Assembly (NCBI RefSeq): GCF_012863495.1
Contig: NZ_JAAVJL010000001.1
Coordinates: 2,538,001 to 2,602,000, forward strand
Origin: Pseudanabaena yagii GIHE-NHR1
GTDB taxonomy: Bacteria; Cyanobacteriota; Cyanobacteriia; Pseudanabaenales; Pseudanabaenaceae
DNA: 64,000 bases
Direction: 5' to 3'
Shown here: positions 1 to 8,370 of the stretch, one piece after another
Numbering within the stretch: the stretch's first letter is position 1
Layout of the letters: every line of letters starts with the position of its first letter
Made by a program: the position numbers and the translations under genes
Notes under the pieces: model-generated
What the model saw: the letters and a program-made list of their open reading frames with translations, nothing else
Database searches by the model: none
What the model was told of the DNA's origin: nothing

Positions 1-846
1 TTACCAGAATATTGGCGATCGCTTGATCAACCCACTATTGATGGATTTAATACATTTTGCATTTCCCAAATTGCCCATCAACAGGGCATGAAAGTAGTGT
101 TGTCAGGGCTAGGTAGCGATGAACTATTTGGTGGCTATGGTACATTTCGGCAAGTACCAAGGATGGTAGATCAGAGACAAAATGTTGCCTTTTTAAAAGC
201 GATCGCCAAAGTTGTTGGTAATGGGTTAGAACAATTAGCCCAGTCTCCTAAATATCGACGATTTGGAGCATTTTTATCCAAAGAGAACTCGATTCAAAAT
301 GCTTATAACTTGGTACGTGGAGTTTTTTCGACTTGGGAAGCCTATCAACTGGTGCAATTCTATTTAGGTGAAGATGTTGGAGAACAAGTTAAAAATGAGA
401 TAGTCACTTTTCTGAATGAAGAAAAGCAATCTTTTCAGGAATTCCCAACTCCACAAGATGAAGTTTCCTATCTGGAACTCAGTCGCTATATGCGAAATCA
501 ATTATTGCGAGATAGTGATGTGATGAGCATGAAATGGGGCTTAGAACTGCGCGTTCCCTTTGTTGATTGCGATCTATTTACAGCAATAAGTCAAATCCCC
601 GCATCAATGCGTTTACATAAAAATAAACAGCTATTAACTCATGCAATTCCCGAAATCCCTGAATATATTATTAATCGTCAAAAACGAGGCTTTACCATTC
701 CCTTTGTCCAATGGATTGACAAGGATTGGCTTAAAGGTACTATGGAAATCAAGATTCCGAGTCATATTCCTCTGCCACCTCAGCAATGGTATCGGCGTTG
801 GAGTTTAGTAGTTTTACAAAATTGGTTACAGGCGCTCTCCTTATGA
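1..846 (+). CDS. Asparagine synthase-like protein, C-terminal part (5' end outside window)
   Basis: The reading frame is open from base 1, so this is the 3' part of a longer gene. The visible 281 residues match the C-terminal ATP-pyrophosphatase half of asparagine synthase (AsnB type). Near the start is the segment VVLSGLGSDELFGGY, which belongs to the nucleotide-binding/synthetase site, and downstream lies LRVPFVDCDL, typical of this fold. The family amidates aspartate, but paralogs inside polysaccharide loci often have unknown acceptors. The stop overlaps the start of the next glycosyltransferase (ATGA), so the genes are probably cotranscribed in a surface-glycan operon. A glutaminase domain cannot be confirmed because it would lie outside the window. 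Confidence 0.85.
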   Translation, partial: LPEYWRSLDQPTIDGFNTFCISQIAHQQGMKVVLSGLGSDELFGGYGTFRQVPRMVDQRQNVAFLKAIAKVVGNGLEQLAQSPKYRRFGAFLSKENSIQNAYNLVRGVFSTWEAYQLVQFYLGEDVGEQVKNEIVTFLNEEKQSFQEFPTPQDEVSYLELSRYMRNQLLRDSDVMSMKWGLELRVPFVDCDLFTAISQIPASMRLHKNKQLLTHAIPEIPEYIINRQKRGFTIPFVQWIDKDWLKGTMEIKIPSHIPLPPQQWYRRWSLVVLQNWLQALSL

Positions 847-2036
847 AAGTTCTGCATATTATTCCTTCAGTGGCAAAAGTGCGTGGAGGTCCCAGCAAAG
901 CAGTAATCGAAATGGTGAAAGCGCTGCGATCGCAAAATGTTGATGCGGAAATCGTAACCACTAATGATAATGGCAAAGACTTACTGGATGTGCCTTTAGA
1001 TATACTGACTGATCGGTTAGAGGAATATGGCAATGTACCAATTCGCTTTTTTTCAAGATTTTCGCCCAATCTTAATGCTGTACGTGAGTTTGCCTATTCA
1101 GGAGCGCTGACAGCTTGGCTATGGCAACATATCACCGATTATGACATTATTCATGTCCATGCTATTTTTTCCTATGCTTCCACGATCGCTATGGCGATCG
1201 CCCGTATCAAAAATGTGCCTTATATCAATCGCCCCTTGGGACAGCTTTGTGAATGGTCATTGCAGCAAAGTAAACTTCGCAAACAAATCTATCTCAATAT
1301 TATTGAACGCTCTAATTTATTGCATAGTCAATCACTCCATTTTACGGCTGAGCAGGAAAGAGAGGAATTCCATCAACTAGGTTTGAATATTCCTAATTTC
1401 GTTCTGCCACATGGTGTGCATATACCAGAACCTATTCCTGATGCTCAAGATAAACTCCGCCAAATTCTGCAAATCCCCCATCAGATCCCCATTATTCTCT
1501 TTATGTCCCGTATCCATCCTAAAAAAGGATTGGAATATCTGATTCCTGCTCTTAGCAAATTCCAAGACTCGAATTTTGCTTTTGTGATTGCGGGGAATGG
1601 CGAGAGTGATTACATGAATCAGATTCAAGATTTACTAGAAAAACATCGAATTAGCGATCGCACCCATCTAGTCGGTTTCGTTAATGGGGAAACTAAAAAT
1701 CTATATTTACAAGGGGCTGATCTATTTGTCCTCACTTCCCATTCTGAAAACTTTGGTATTGCTGTGATTGAATCCCTCGCAGCAGGAACGCCTGTTTTAA
1801 TTACGAATGGTGTAGCGATCTCGCCAATGGTCAAAGAACAGGATCTCGGCTATGTCGCGCAATTAGATTCTGAAGCGATCGCGTCAACAATCCAAGAATT
1901 TTTCGAGCATCCCCAAGTTGCAAAGCAAAAAGGCGATCGCGCTCAACAATATATTGCTGAACATTATAGTTGGGCTAAAATAGCCCATAGTTTGATCAAT
2001 ATATATGCCAAGTATGCCAAATATACAAAGCTATGA
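843..2036 (+). CDS. GT4-family glycosyltransferase
   Basis: A GT-B fold glycosyltransferase of about 397 residues. The start at 843 is chosen because MKVLHIIPSVAKVRGGPSKA is the usual GT4 N-terminus and because it overlaps the previous stop as ATGA; an in-frame start at 786 would add 19 atypical residues. The C-terminal half has the nucleotide-sugar binding region (SRIHPKKGLEYLI) and the E-x7-E element in HSENFGIAVIESLAAGTPVL. It transfers a sugar from an activated donor to a growing glycan; donor and acceptor cannot be read from sequence. It overlaps the following DUF29 gene by 4 bases. Confidence 0.88.
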   Translation: MKVLHIIPSVAKVRGGPSKAVIEMVKALRSQNVDAEIVTTNDNGKDLLDVPLDILTDRLEEYGNVPIRFFSRFSPNLNAVREFAYSGALTAWLWQHITDYDIIHVHAIFSYASTIAMAIARIKNVPYINRPLGQLCEWSLQQSKLRKQIYLNIIERSNLLHSQSLHFTAEQEREEFHQLGLNIPNFVLPHGVHIPEPIPDAQDKLRQILQIPHQIPIILFMSRIHPKKGLEYLIPALSKFQDSNFAFVIAGNGESDYMNQIQDLLEKHRISDRTHLVGFVNGETKNLYLQGADLFVLTSHSENFGIAVIESLAAGTPVLITNGVAISPMVKEQDLGYVAQLDSEAIASTIQEFFEHPQVAKQKGDRAQQYIAEHYSWAKIAHSLINIYAKYAKYTKL

Positions 2037-2476
2037 ATGCAACCAAAGCTTTATATGAAACAGATTTTAACCTCTGGCTGAAGGAAACTGTAAATCTATT
2101 ACGCAAAGGAGAGGTTGAGAAATTGGATCTCGAAAATCTGGCTGAAGAAATTGAAGATATGGGGAATAGCCGTAAAGATGCCTTAGAAAGCAACTTGATT
2201 CGAGTATTACAGCATTTACTAAAATGGAAATACCAACCGCAAAAACGAACCAATAGCTGGAAAGCATCAATTACTGAGCATTCTCTCCGTTTAAATAAAG
2301 CATTTAAAAAAAGTCCTAGCCTAAAGCCTTATTTTGAATCTGTATTCGCAGATTGCTATCAAGATGCAAGATTGATTACGTCCCAAGAAACAGGATTGGA
2401 TATTGCTACTTTTCCTGATTTATGTCCTTTTTCACAAACCGATGTCTTAAATCCTCAATATTTGCCTGAAGATTAG
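2033..2476 (+). CDS. DUF29 family protein
   Basis: A 147-residue protein with the DUF29 pattern: an N-terminal YETDFNLWLKETVNLLRKGE segment, the helix LDLENLAEEIEDMG, and a central LLKWKYQP region. DUF29 proteins are very common in cyanobacteria and have no settled function. It starts inside the stop of the upstream glycosyltransferase (ATGA), so it is translated within the polysaccharide operon, though many DUF29 genes move independently of neighbours. A second family member lies at 9279-9749 and a fragment at 10292-10351. Confidence 0.85.
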   Translation: MNATKALYETDFNLWLKETVNLLRKGEVEKLDLENLAEEIEDMGNSRKDALESNLIRVLQHLLKWKYQPQKRTNSWKASITEHSLRLNKAFKKSPSLKPYFESVFADCYQDARLITSQETGLDIATFPDLCPFSQTDVLNPQYLPED

Positions 2477-2505
2477 TTAGACAACTTTACGGGACATTCA
2501 TCAAA

Positions 2506-3264
2506 ATGATTGAGCAAATTACGCCACTAATTCTTACTTATAATGAGGCTCCCAATATTAGCAGGACTTTAGAATGCTTAACTTGGGCAAAAAGAATTGT
2601 TGTCATTGATAGTTTTAGCGCTGATCAAACTCTAGAGATCTTAGCTAGATGTCCACAAGTAGATATCTATCAACGTACTTTCGATCATTTTGCAGGACAA
2701 TGTAATTATGGGCTAGAGCAAATTACAACGGAATGGGTGCTCTCATTAGATGCGGACTATACTTTGAGTAAAGAATTAATTGCTGAACTCCATTCTTTGT
2801 CAGAGTTTTTACCCAAAGATTCCTATTTTGCCAACTTTAAATATTGTGTATTCGGGAAACCTCTACGTGGAACTCTATTGCCACCTCGTAAAGTTCTATA
2901 CCGCAAAGATAAGGCTAATTATATTGAAGATGGTCATGCTCATCGGGTTAAGGTTGCAGGAGATTATGGATATTTAGCTGGATATATCTATCATGACGAT
3001 CGCAAATCCTTAAGTCGGTGGTTGCAATCCCAAGATCGCTATTTATTGATCGAAGCCAAAAAGTTAATGACGACACCAGTAAATGAGTTGAGTTTTGGCG
3101 ATCGCCTTCGCAAACAAAAGGTAATTGCCCCAATTGTGATTTTGTTGTATTGCTTAATCCTGAAAGGTGGAATTTTGGATGGCTGGTCAGGTTGGTATTA
3201 CGCTTGGCAAAGAATGCTTGCAGAGATTTTATTAGCCATTCGCCTCATTGAGCTAGAGCAATAA
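2506..3264 (+). CDS. GT2-family glycosyltransferase
   Basis: A 252-residue family 2 (GT-A fold) glycosyltransferase. It begins with ITPLILTYNEAPNISRTLEC, the usual nucleotide-sugar entry strand, followed by VVIDSFSADQT and the metal-binding region LSLDADYTLS (DxD-like). The C-terminal third is hydrophobic and may touch the membrane. It resembles the small GT2 enzymes (WaaE/KdtX-like) used in LPS-core or capsule synthesis; the exact sugar is not predictable. It is the last gene of the operon that enters the window from the left and is followed directly by a strong hairpin. Confidence 0.85.
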   Translation: MIEQITPLILTYNEAPNISRTLECLTWAKRIVVIDSFSADQTLEILARCPQVDIYQRTFDHFAGQCNYGLEQITTEWVLSLDADYTLSKELIAELHSLSEFLPKDSYFANFKYCVFGKPLRGTLLPPRKVLYRKDKANYIEDGHAHRVKVAGDYGYLAGYIYHDDRKSLSRWLQSQDRYLLIEAKKLMTTPVNELSFGDRLRKQKVIAPIVILLYCLILKGGILDGWSGWYYAWQRMLAEILLAIRLIELEQ

Positions 3265-3299
3265 AAAAAGAGAACGCTTTGCGTTCTCTTTTTTTATTG
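3259..3299. terminator. Bidirectional hairpin terminator
   Basis: A perfect 19-bp stem with a ttt loop and A-rich/T-rich outer arms. It covers the stop codons of both converging genes, so it can end transcription from either side. Confidence 0.8.
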
Positions 3300-3881
3300 T
3301 TTAGTTCTTTGGGCCGTGGTTGTCGTCGGCATGACCCCATCGTTATTGGGTGAGGCGATTTCGGTGGGATCGAGTAACTTAATGGTCATTTGATTACTCT
3401 TAATCAGACCTTGCTTTCGCAATAACATTTCTCTAGACTTGCCCGAATTTAAGGTTTGCGGTAGTTGCTCACGCAAAGTATTAACCCGTTGCTCGGCAGA
3501 ATTTACCTCTGTTGTAATTTCGTCGAGACGATCCTTTTGGGATGACTGATAAGGTAATAATCTCGTTATTGCAGCGATCGCTGCAAGGGACAAAGCCACA
3601 TTTACTGCAATGACAATAATTGATTCAGTAGCTTTAGTGCGGCAATATTGCTCTCTCTTGCGCTGAATAGAATGGGCAACTGCCTCACTATAGCTATTAG
3701 TAGCACTTAACTCAGGATTCACTGCTGTCGGCGTGGGAAATTTGCCGCTAGAGACGGAATGGTTGCTGCGTGCCCCAATGCTCACGACATCATTTCGCCC
3801 GTTCTGATCCTGCGATCGGCGTAGGGTTTGTTTTGCTACTGTTGGAGAAACTCGCGGAGATGGGTTTCGCTTGGCAACCAT
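3294..3881 (-). CDS. Membrane-anchored coiled-coil protein, unknown function
   Basis: 195 residues, not recognised as a named family. The first about 95 residues are polar and low in complexity (Ser/Pro/Thr/Asn rich). One transmembrane helix follows (ATESIIVIAVNVALSLAAIA), then a helical, probably coiled-coil stretch (DEITTEVNSAEQRVNTLREQ) and a short polar tail. The ATG at 3881 is preferred over a TTG six bases upstream because AGAGG lies at suitable distance. It is divergent in sequence style from enzymes and looks structural. psaM lies upstream on the same strand with a 38-base gap, so the two may share a transcript. Confidence 0.65.
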   Translation of the reverse strand: MVAKRNPSPRVSPTVAKQTLRRSQDQNGRNDVVSIGARSNHSVSSGKFPTPTAVNPELSATNSYSEAVAHSIQRKREQYCRTKATESIIVIAVNVALSLAAIAAITRLLPYQSSQKDRLDEITTEVNSAEQRVNTLREQLPQTLNSGKSREMLLRKQGLIKSNQMTIKLLDPTEIASPNNDGVMPTTTTAQRTKQ

Positions 3882-3919
3882 TCGCAACCTCTAGGTTGTA
3901 AAAAATATATGAATGAGGA

Positions 3920-4018
3920 CTAGGAATTTGCAAGAGCAGAACCTAACAAAGTAGCCAATACTGCGGGAACTAGTGCAAGTACTAAAGCTGAGAAAAGTTG
4001 AGCATCTGAAAGAGGCAT
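3920..4018 (-). CDS. psaM: Photosystem I subunit PsaM
   Basis: A 32-residue single-helix protein: MPLSDAQLF, then a hydrophobic ALVLALVPAVLA segment. The N-terminus and the helix, including the L-x-P-A-x-L-A signature, match PsaM (usually 30-31 residues), which sits at the trimer interface of photosystem I. The start has an AGGAGA ribosome site nine bases upstream. The C-terminal end differs from the RLSTELYK-like tail I know from other cyanobacteria, so I keep some doubt. Confidence 0.75.
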   Translation of the reverse strand: MPLSDAQLFSALVLALVPAVLATLLGSALANS

Positions 4019-4126
4019 ACAATATCTCCTAAATATAGTTTATATAAGTGATTATTTCGATCTTAACAATACACTGTCATATCAAAAATTGACTAGTCGT
4101 TAAAACAAATAAAAACAAAAAGTGAC

Positions 4127-4194
4127 AAAAAAGGAAAGGATTTATTGTGGTAAAAATGGGCGGTGCGAAGCGCCGCCCATTTTTACCTATTTAG
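4127..4194. repeat. Hairpin repeat, copy 1 of a dispersed family
   Basis: An A-rich lead (aaaaaaggaaaggattta) followed by a long stem with a gaa loop, ending in cctatttag. The whole unit recurs at 24410-24476 with matching changes on both stem arms. It overlaps the 3' end of the esterase gene, whose stop codon lies in its right arm, so it may also serve as terminator. Confidence 0.85.
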
Positions 4195-4819
4195 ACACTT
4201 GATGAGCCAGTATAAATTCGCGAATGCGATCGCAGGTTTCAGGACGAATTTCATGGAGCATTTCATACTCCTCATATTCCACTGTTGCCCCTAAACTCTC
4301 AAGTAATTGTCTGGCGCTACGGGCTGCACCAATGGGAACAACAGGGTCTTGTGTGCCATGGGCAATTAAAATTGGCGGAAATGCTTCATTTGCGAGATCC
4401 TGCAATTCTTCCTCAGCAATGTGTAAATAACCACTCAGAGCTATTAATCCTGCGAAGGGAAATACCAGACCGACATCTAAGGTCATTGCTCCACCCTGTG
4501 AGAAACCTAACAAAAATGTTCTTTCGAGAGGGATACCCGTGAGACTTGGTAAATTTTCCAGAAATTGACTGAGCAATTCGCAGCTTTTGGCTAATCCCTC
4601 AGTGTCAAGACTTTGGAGGTCATACCACATTTTGCCATTGGGCATCGGGTGGTTAAATGGAGCTTCAGGACAAATCCATTGATAATTTGGAATTCCAACC
4701 ATTGGTGCAAGGGAGATCAAATCATCACAGTTTGCACCCCATCCATGCAGGGCAACGATCGCACCTTGGGCATTGGGATTAGGTAGAGTAGCAGGTAATG
4801 CGCGGTAATTTAAGGGCAT
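4187..4819 (-). CDS. Carboxylesterase/phospholipase-type alpha/beta hydrolase
   Basis: A 210-residue member of the phospholipase/carboxylesterase (Abhydrolase_2) family, serine hydrolases that cleave acyl esters or thioesters. The oxyanion-hole loop is ALHGWGAN, the nucleophile elbow is LLGFSQGG, the catalytic Asp is in AHGTQDPVVP and the His in EMLHEIRPE. Length is normal for the family. There is no signal peptide, so it acts in the cytoplasm. The ATG at 4819 is used instead of a TTG two codons upstream. Substrate unknown. Confidence 0.85.
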   Translation of the reverse strand: MPLNYRALPATLPNPNAQGAIVALHGWGANCDDLISLAPMVGIPNYQWICPEAPFNHPMPNGKMWYDLQSLDTEGLAKSCELLSQFLENLPSLTGIPLERTFLLGFSQGGAMTLDVGLVFPFAGLIALSGYLHIAEEELQDLANEAFPPILIAHGTQDPVVPIGAARSARQLLESLGATVEYEEYEMLHEIRPETCDRIREFILAHQVSK

Positions 4820-4957
4820 GGGCAAATCTAGGCATGATCCGATAAATGGTAAGGCTTATCAACATCGCTTACAATGCTTACAATAAAAAAGCATCGAAAA
4901 TGCACTTTTAAACATCAAATCATAAAACCTTCTAAAAATTGCTGGAGAATTGCCTGA

Positions 4958-6001
4958 ATGCAACTCGTCGCGCTTCAGAACTTATTGGATAACACCTCAT
5001 TTGCTATCCTCTTTGCGACTATGCTCATTTTTTGGGTACATGTCGCATTTCCCAACCTGCCCTATTTACGATCGCTAGGAAATGCGGGCATGGCGATCGC
5101 TAATCTCTGCATTGCTGCATTACTGGGAGCGCGCTGGATTGATGCAGGCTATTTCCCACTAAGCAATCTTTATGAATCTCTATTTTTCTTGGCATGGGGC
5201 ATTACCACCATGCATATTGTCGTTGATCGCATTGGTAATAAGAGTGCGAACGATACTGCCAAGCGTTTGATCGGGGCATTTACTTCACCAATGGCAATGG
5301 GGATTACTGCTTTTGCAGCTTTGGCTTTACCCGCAGGGATGCAGGTCTCGGAGCCGCTTGTCCCTGCTTTAAAGTCCAATTGGTTAATGATGCACGTTAC
5401 GGTAATGTTGCTCAGTTATGCTGCTTTGATGACGGGTAGCATTTTAGCGATCGCCTTTTTGATTGTTACCCGTGGTCAAGATGTGGTTTTACAAGGTAGT
5501 TCCTTCGGCACAAATCTGCGTAGCGTTACCGAAGCAAAGCAGTCTAATCCTGAAACCTTTGCTGCTTTTGCCGTTGAAGGAATGGGTAATGTTTTAAATT
5601 CAGCAAATCTCTCATCTGCAAATACCGCTACGCTGGTATCGGAGAATGCAACCCAAACGAAACCCCTATCGCTACGTCGCCTCACCTTAGGAGAAACTTT
5701 AGATAATCTCAGTTATCGAGCGATCGGATTAGGCTTCCCATTGTTGACCATTGGCATCATCGCTGGCGGCGTATGGGCAAACGAGGCATGGGGTTCCTAT
5801 TGGAGTTGGGACCCTAAGGAAACTTGGTCTTTGATTACATGGTTAGTATTTGCCGCCTATTTGCATACACGCATTACTAAGGGTTGGCAAGGACGCAAGC
5901 CCGCTATTTTAGCGAGTGTCGGCTTATTAGTAGTTTGGACTTGCTATCTCGGTGTAAACCTTCTCGGTAAAGGCTTACATAGCTACGGCTGGTTCTTGTA
6001 A
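4958..6001 (+). CDS. ccsA: Cytochrome c biogenesis protein CcsA (also named CcsB in cyanobacteria)
   Basis: A 347-residue polytopic membrane protein of system II cytochrome c maturation, which brings heme to apocytochromes on the lumenal side. The tryptophan-rich WWD signature is present as [18 protein letters not shown], followed by conserved [11 protein letters not shown] and a C-terminal GLHSYG. About eight hydrophobic segments are visible. A polar loop of about 75 residues between the two halves is rich in Ser/Asn, as often seen in cyanobacterial members. Its partner Ccs1 is not in the window. The gene stands alone and ends in two hairpins. Confidence 0.92.
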   Translation: MQLVALQNLLDNTSFAILFATMLIFWVHVAFPNLPYLRSLGNAGMAIANLCIAALLGARWIDAGYFPLSNLYESLFFLAWGITTMHIVVDRIGNKSANDTAKRLIGAFTSPMAMGITAFAALALPAGMQVSEPLVPALKSNWLMMHVTVMLLSYAALMTGSILAIAFLIVTRGQDVVLQGSSFGTNLRSVTEAKQSNPETFAAFAVEGMGNVLNSANLSSANTATLVSENATQTKPLSLRRLTLGETLDNLSYRAIGLGFPLLTIGIIAGGVWANEAWGSYWSWDPKETWSLITWLVFAAYLHTRITKGWQGRKPAILASVGLLVVWTCYLGVNLLGKGLHSYGWFL

Positions 6002-6038
6002 ATAAAAGAGGCGGCGCGAAGCGCTGCCTCTTTTATTT
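6000..6038. terminator. Hairpin with gaa loop after ccsA
   Basis: An 18-bp stem (one G-T pair) with a gaa loop that starts at the ccsA stop codon and ends in T-rich sequence. One of the window-wide family of long hairpins. Confidence 0.75.
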
Positions 6039-6046
6039 TGGGTTGT

Positions 6047-6073
6047 AAAAAGCCTCGCATTGCGAGGCTTTTT
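6047..6073. terminator. Bidirectional terminator
   Basis: A 12-bp stem, A-run on the left and T-run on the right, placed directly at the stop of the minus-strand gene 6074-6727. Confidence 0.75.
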
Positions 6074-6727
6074 TTATGGATTATTACGTTTGCTTAGTTC
6101 TTCTTCTAGTTTCGGCAAACTCTCTAATTCAAATACAGTGATTTGTCCAGAATTGGCGCTGCCCTTGCCATTCTGTAACAACTCTACCCAATAGCCATAC
6201 TTTTTACCTTGACGTACTTCCCCCTGCAAAGCCCACAAAATTGGTGAAGCATTCTTGCCGCGCGATCGCTGCACCATTGCCGCCGTAGGATAGGCATAAA
6301 CCCGTTTTGCAGTGGCATAGTCGCGCATAATTTCGGGACCATATATCGAGCGTAGAGACTCTTCTAAACGCGATCGCGTAACACCATTGATAATGTCAAA
6401 AAAGTGAATCTGCTCACTTCTAATCAGATTTGCGTCGCTCGCCTTAATTGCTGCAATCCCTGGTAATACCACACTGGCTTGAAACTGAAATCGTCTTGAT
6501 GGAGTGTCACTTTTACGCACGAGTAAACGTTCACCTGCCTCTGGACGCAGGGCTGGGTTAGTTCTAATCCAATCAATGACTTGATCTGGCTTTTGTCCTG
6601 GTAAAGCGAGCGCTGATGGTATTGATTGCCATGTTGTTGGTACAGCAATACTTAATATCTGCGTCAAAAGCGTTGTCGCGATCGCTGTTCCCGCACCCTT
6701 GATTTTTGCGCTCTTAAAGCAATTCAT
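6074..6727 (-). CDS. Exported protein of unknown function
   Basis: 217 residues with a probable signal peptide: a basic start (MNCFKSAKIKG), a hydrophobic stretch to about residue 40 and a likely cleavage after ALA near residue 42. The mature part begins with GQKPDQVIDWIRTNPALRPEAGERLLVRKSD and has the look of a small mixed alpha/beta lumenal or periplasmic protein. I do not recognise a domain. The length and clean codon use support a real gene. It is monocistronic, ending in a bidirectional terminator. Confidence 0.7.
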   Translation of the reverse strand: MNCFKSAKIKGAGTAIATTLLTQILSIAVPTTWQSIPSALALPGQKPDQVIDWIRTNPALRPEAGERLLVRKSDTPSRRFQFQASVVLPGIAAIKASDANLIRSEQIHFFDIINGVTRSRLEESLRSIYGPEIMRDYATAKRVYAYPTAAMVQRSRGKNASPILWALQGEVRQGKKYGYWVELLQNGKGSANSGQITVFELESLPKLEEELSKRNNP

Positions 6728-6816
6728 GTAAATCCTCTAAACCAATTAAATCCTAATGGACAGAATATAGCTGGCAAATAATGGCTGACAGAATATCATG
6801 GACTGGGGGAATTGCA

Positions 6817-6912
6817 ATGACTTTTTCAGGCTTTTTACGATATTTTGTGGCGATCAGTCCCGCTGAAGTGCTAACCCATCAAGGCATAGGTGATGACATC
6901 TTAGCTGAATAG
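6817..6912 (+). CDS. Possible 31-residue protein
   Basis: A short open frame starting MTFSGFLRYFVAISPAEV with a purine-rich ribosome-like site (gggggaatt) just before the ATG. It lies alone in the 390-base gap before tRNA-Asp. No family recognised. It could be chance. Confidence 0.25.
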   Translation: MTFSGFLRYFVAISPAEVLTHQGIGDDILAE

Positions 6913-7116
6913 CATCAAAACCTTTACGCAGTGAATGTTACAGACTCTTGGATCAAAAAAACTTGAAAAAATATACTCAAAAGTATTGACAAACGCTTTT
7001 GAAATCTACATAATAAAGACCGCTTGAATAAAGAAACGCGAGTAACAAGCTTAAAAAGCAAGTAGCAAGCCGTTCTTCAGTGTATTTTTAATAAATACAA
7101 TTTTAAGCAAAAGTCT

Positions 7117-7190
7117 GGGTTCGTAGTTCAATTGGTTAGAGCACCGCCCTGTCACGGCGGAAGTTGCGGGTTCGAGCCCCGTCGGACCCG
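7117..7190 (+). tRNA. tRNA-Asp (anticodon GTC)
   Basis: A 74-nt cloverleaf. The 7-bp acceptor stem pairs GGGTTCG with CGGACCC, the discriminator is G, the anticodon stem loop is CCGCCCTGTCACGGCGG and the T loop is GGTTCGAGCCC-like. CCA is not encoded, as usual in cyanobacteria. Confidence 0.97.
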
Positions 7191-7208
7191 TTCTATAAAG
7201 AACGGATA

Positions 7209-7247
7209 AAACAAAAAAGGAGTCGCTTAGCGACTCCTTTTTTGTTT
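7209..7247. terminator. Terminator after tRNA-Asp
   Basis: A perfect 18-bp stem with a tta loop followed by a T-run, 18 bases after the tRNA. Confidence 0.85.
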
Positions 7248-7401
7248 TTTTGTTAATGCCAAGTATCCTAAAGCGCAAAAATCTGAGCCTGTATTTGCTT
7301 AGGTGCGATCGTCTCTGTAATCTTGGTGAAAGCAAGTAAAGCATGATCGCAGATTGATATATTTTAATTAGCCAAGAATTACGCTGTGTTATTTTTAAGT
7401 C

Positions 7402-7638
7402 ATGCCAACGATTTTAAGGATTGGTGGGTATCGTTTTTACTTTTACAGTCACGAACCAAATGAACCACCACATATTCATATTGATCGCGATAACTTGACA
7501 GCTAAATTTTGGTTGCAATCAGTTAGCCTAGCTCAAAATATTGGATTTCCCGCTAAAGAGTTAAGGAAACTGCAATCTATGGTGGTCGAAAATCAAACAC
7601 AATTACTTGAGGCTTGGTATGAGTACTTTGGCGATTAA
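7402..7638 (+). CDS. DUF4160 protein (toxin-antitoxin-like pair, member 1)
   Basis: A 78-residue protein with the DUF4160 signature: MPTILRIGGYRFYFYSHEPNEPPHIHI. The histidine-rich PPHIHID motif is the family hallmark. The gene overlaps the downstream DUF2442 gene by 20 bases. This two-gene arrangement is widespread and has been proposed as a toxin-antitoxin-like module; the function here is inference. Confidence 0.85.
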   Translation: MPTILRIGGYRFYFYSHEPNEPPHIHIDRDNLTAKFWLQSVSLAQNIGFPAKELRKLQSMVVENQTQLLEAWYEYFGD

Positions 7639-7891
7639 GACGGATGAGAGAGTTAAGAATGTTAGCTTTACTGAAGATACGATCAGTGTTGATTTGATGG
7701 ATGGGCGGACGATTGTAGTTCCGTTAGTGTGGTATCCGAGGTTATTGAATGGAACTAGTGAGCAGCTTGCTAATTGGGAAGTCTGCGGTGGTGGCTATGG
7801 TATTCACTGGGAAGATCTTGATGAGGATCTGAGTACTGAAGGGATGTTACGTGGTGCGCCTGCTCCCAGAAAATCAAAAGCAATTAGTTAA
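7619..7891 (+). CDS. DUF2442 protein (toxin-antitoxin-like pair, member 2)
   Basis: A 90-residue protein with DUF2442 features: VSFTEDTISVDLMDGRTIVVPLVWYPRLL followed by the GIHWEDLDEDLS end. The ATG at 7619 lies within the end of the DUF4160 gene; a TTG four codons upstream is less likely. The close overlap suggests translational coupling. Confidence 0.85.
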   Translation: MSTLAIKTDERVKNVSFTEDTISVDLMDGRTIVVPLVWYPRLLNGTSEQLANWEVCGGGYGIHWEDLDEDLSTEGMLRGAPAPRKSKAIS

Positions 7892-7967
7892 GGCGATCGC
7901 TTCTTTAATCTCAGTGAAAGTAAATAGCGATCATCATAAACCACAGAAACCAAAAAGGAGAAAGCTA

Positions 7968-8347
7968 ATGCCTCGAACCAATTCAAGCAATATTAACGAA
8001 ATCAAATTTGATGATCAAAAAGGCGTTCAAGCACAAACTTTTGTTTATTGGAGTAAAAGGTATCGCAAAGATGTTCTACAAATGAGCTTTGAGTCTTTTG
8101 GCAATTATTTAACCAGTTTTATTAAATATCTATTGCTGAAGTATGGGAATTTGTTAACAGAAAAAGATCGAAAAAAGTGTGAGGAGAGGCTTGATGGAGA
8201 ATTGACGGAAATGGTTCGATGCTTCGAGGTCGAAGAAAGATACTCGGAAAGGTCTATGAATCAGGCATGGCGAAAGTATTTTATGCTTTTTTGCATTACA
8301 GGCAAGGTGGAAAGTGATTTCGATCTTTTTAGCTACTTAAATACGGG
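7968..8347 (+). pseudogene. Unknown gene truncated by an IS1-family insertion
   Basis: The frame starts at an ATG with a good AAGGAG site (MPRTNSSNINEIKF) and runs about 126 residues before it hits the left terminal repeat of the IS element at 8348; the frame continues to a chance stop at 8411 inside the IS. The native part is rich in charged helices (RYRKDVLQMSFESFGNYLTSFIKYLL) and is not recognised. No continuation is visible on the far side of the IS, so the 3' part was probably lost. Confidence 0.55.
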
Positions 8348-8370
8348 GGCGTTGCACATATACATAATGA

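Noticed and set aside
88-846. Start of the asparagine synthase-like gene at base 88
   Set aside because: The frame is open to base 1 with family-like sequence before the Met, so the gene is partial and the Met is internal.
7051-7344. Minus-strand open frame of 97 residues
   Set aside because: It is the antisense of tRNA-Asp and its terminator; the peptide [20 protein letters not shown] is a well-known annotation artefact.
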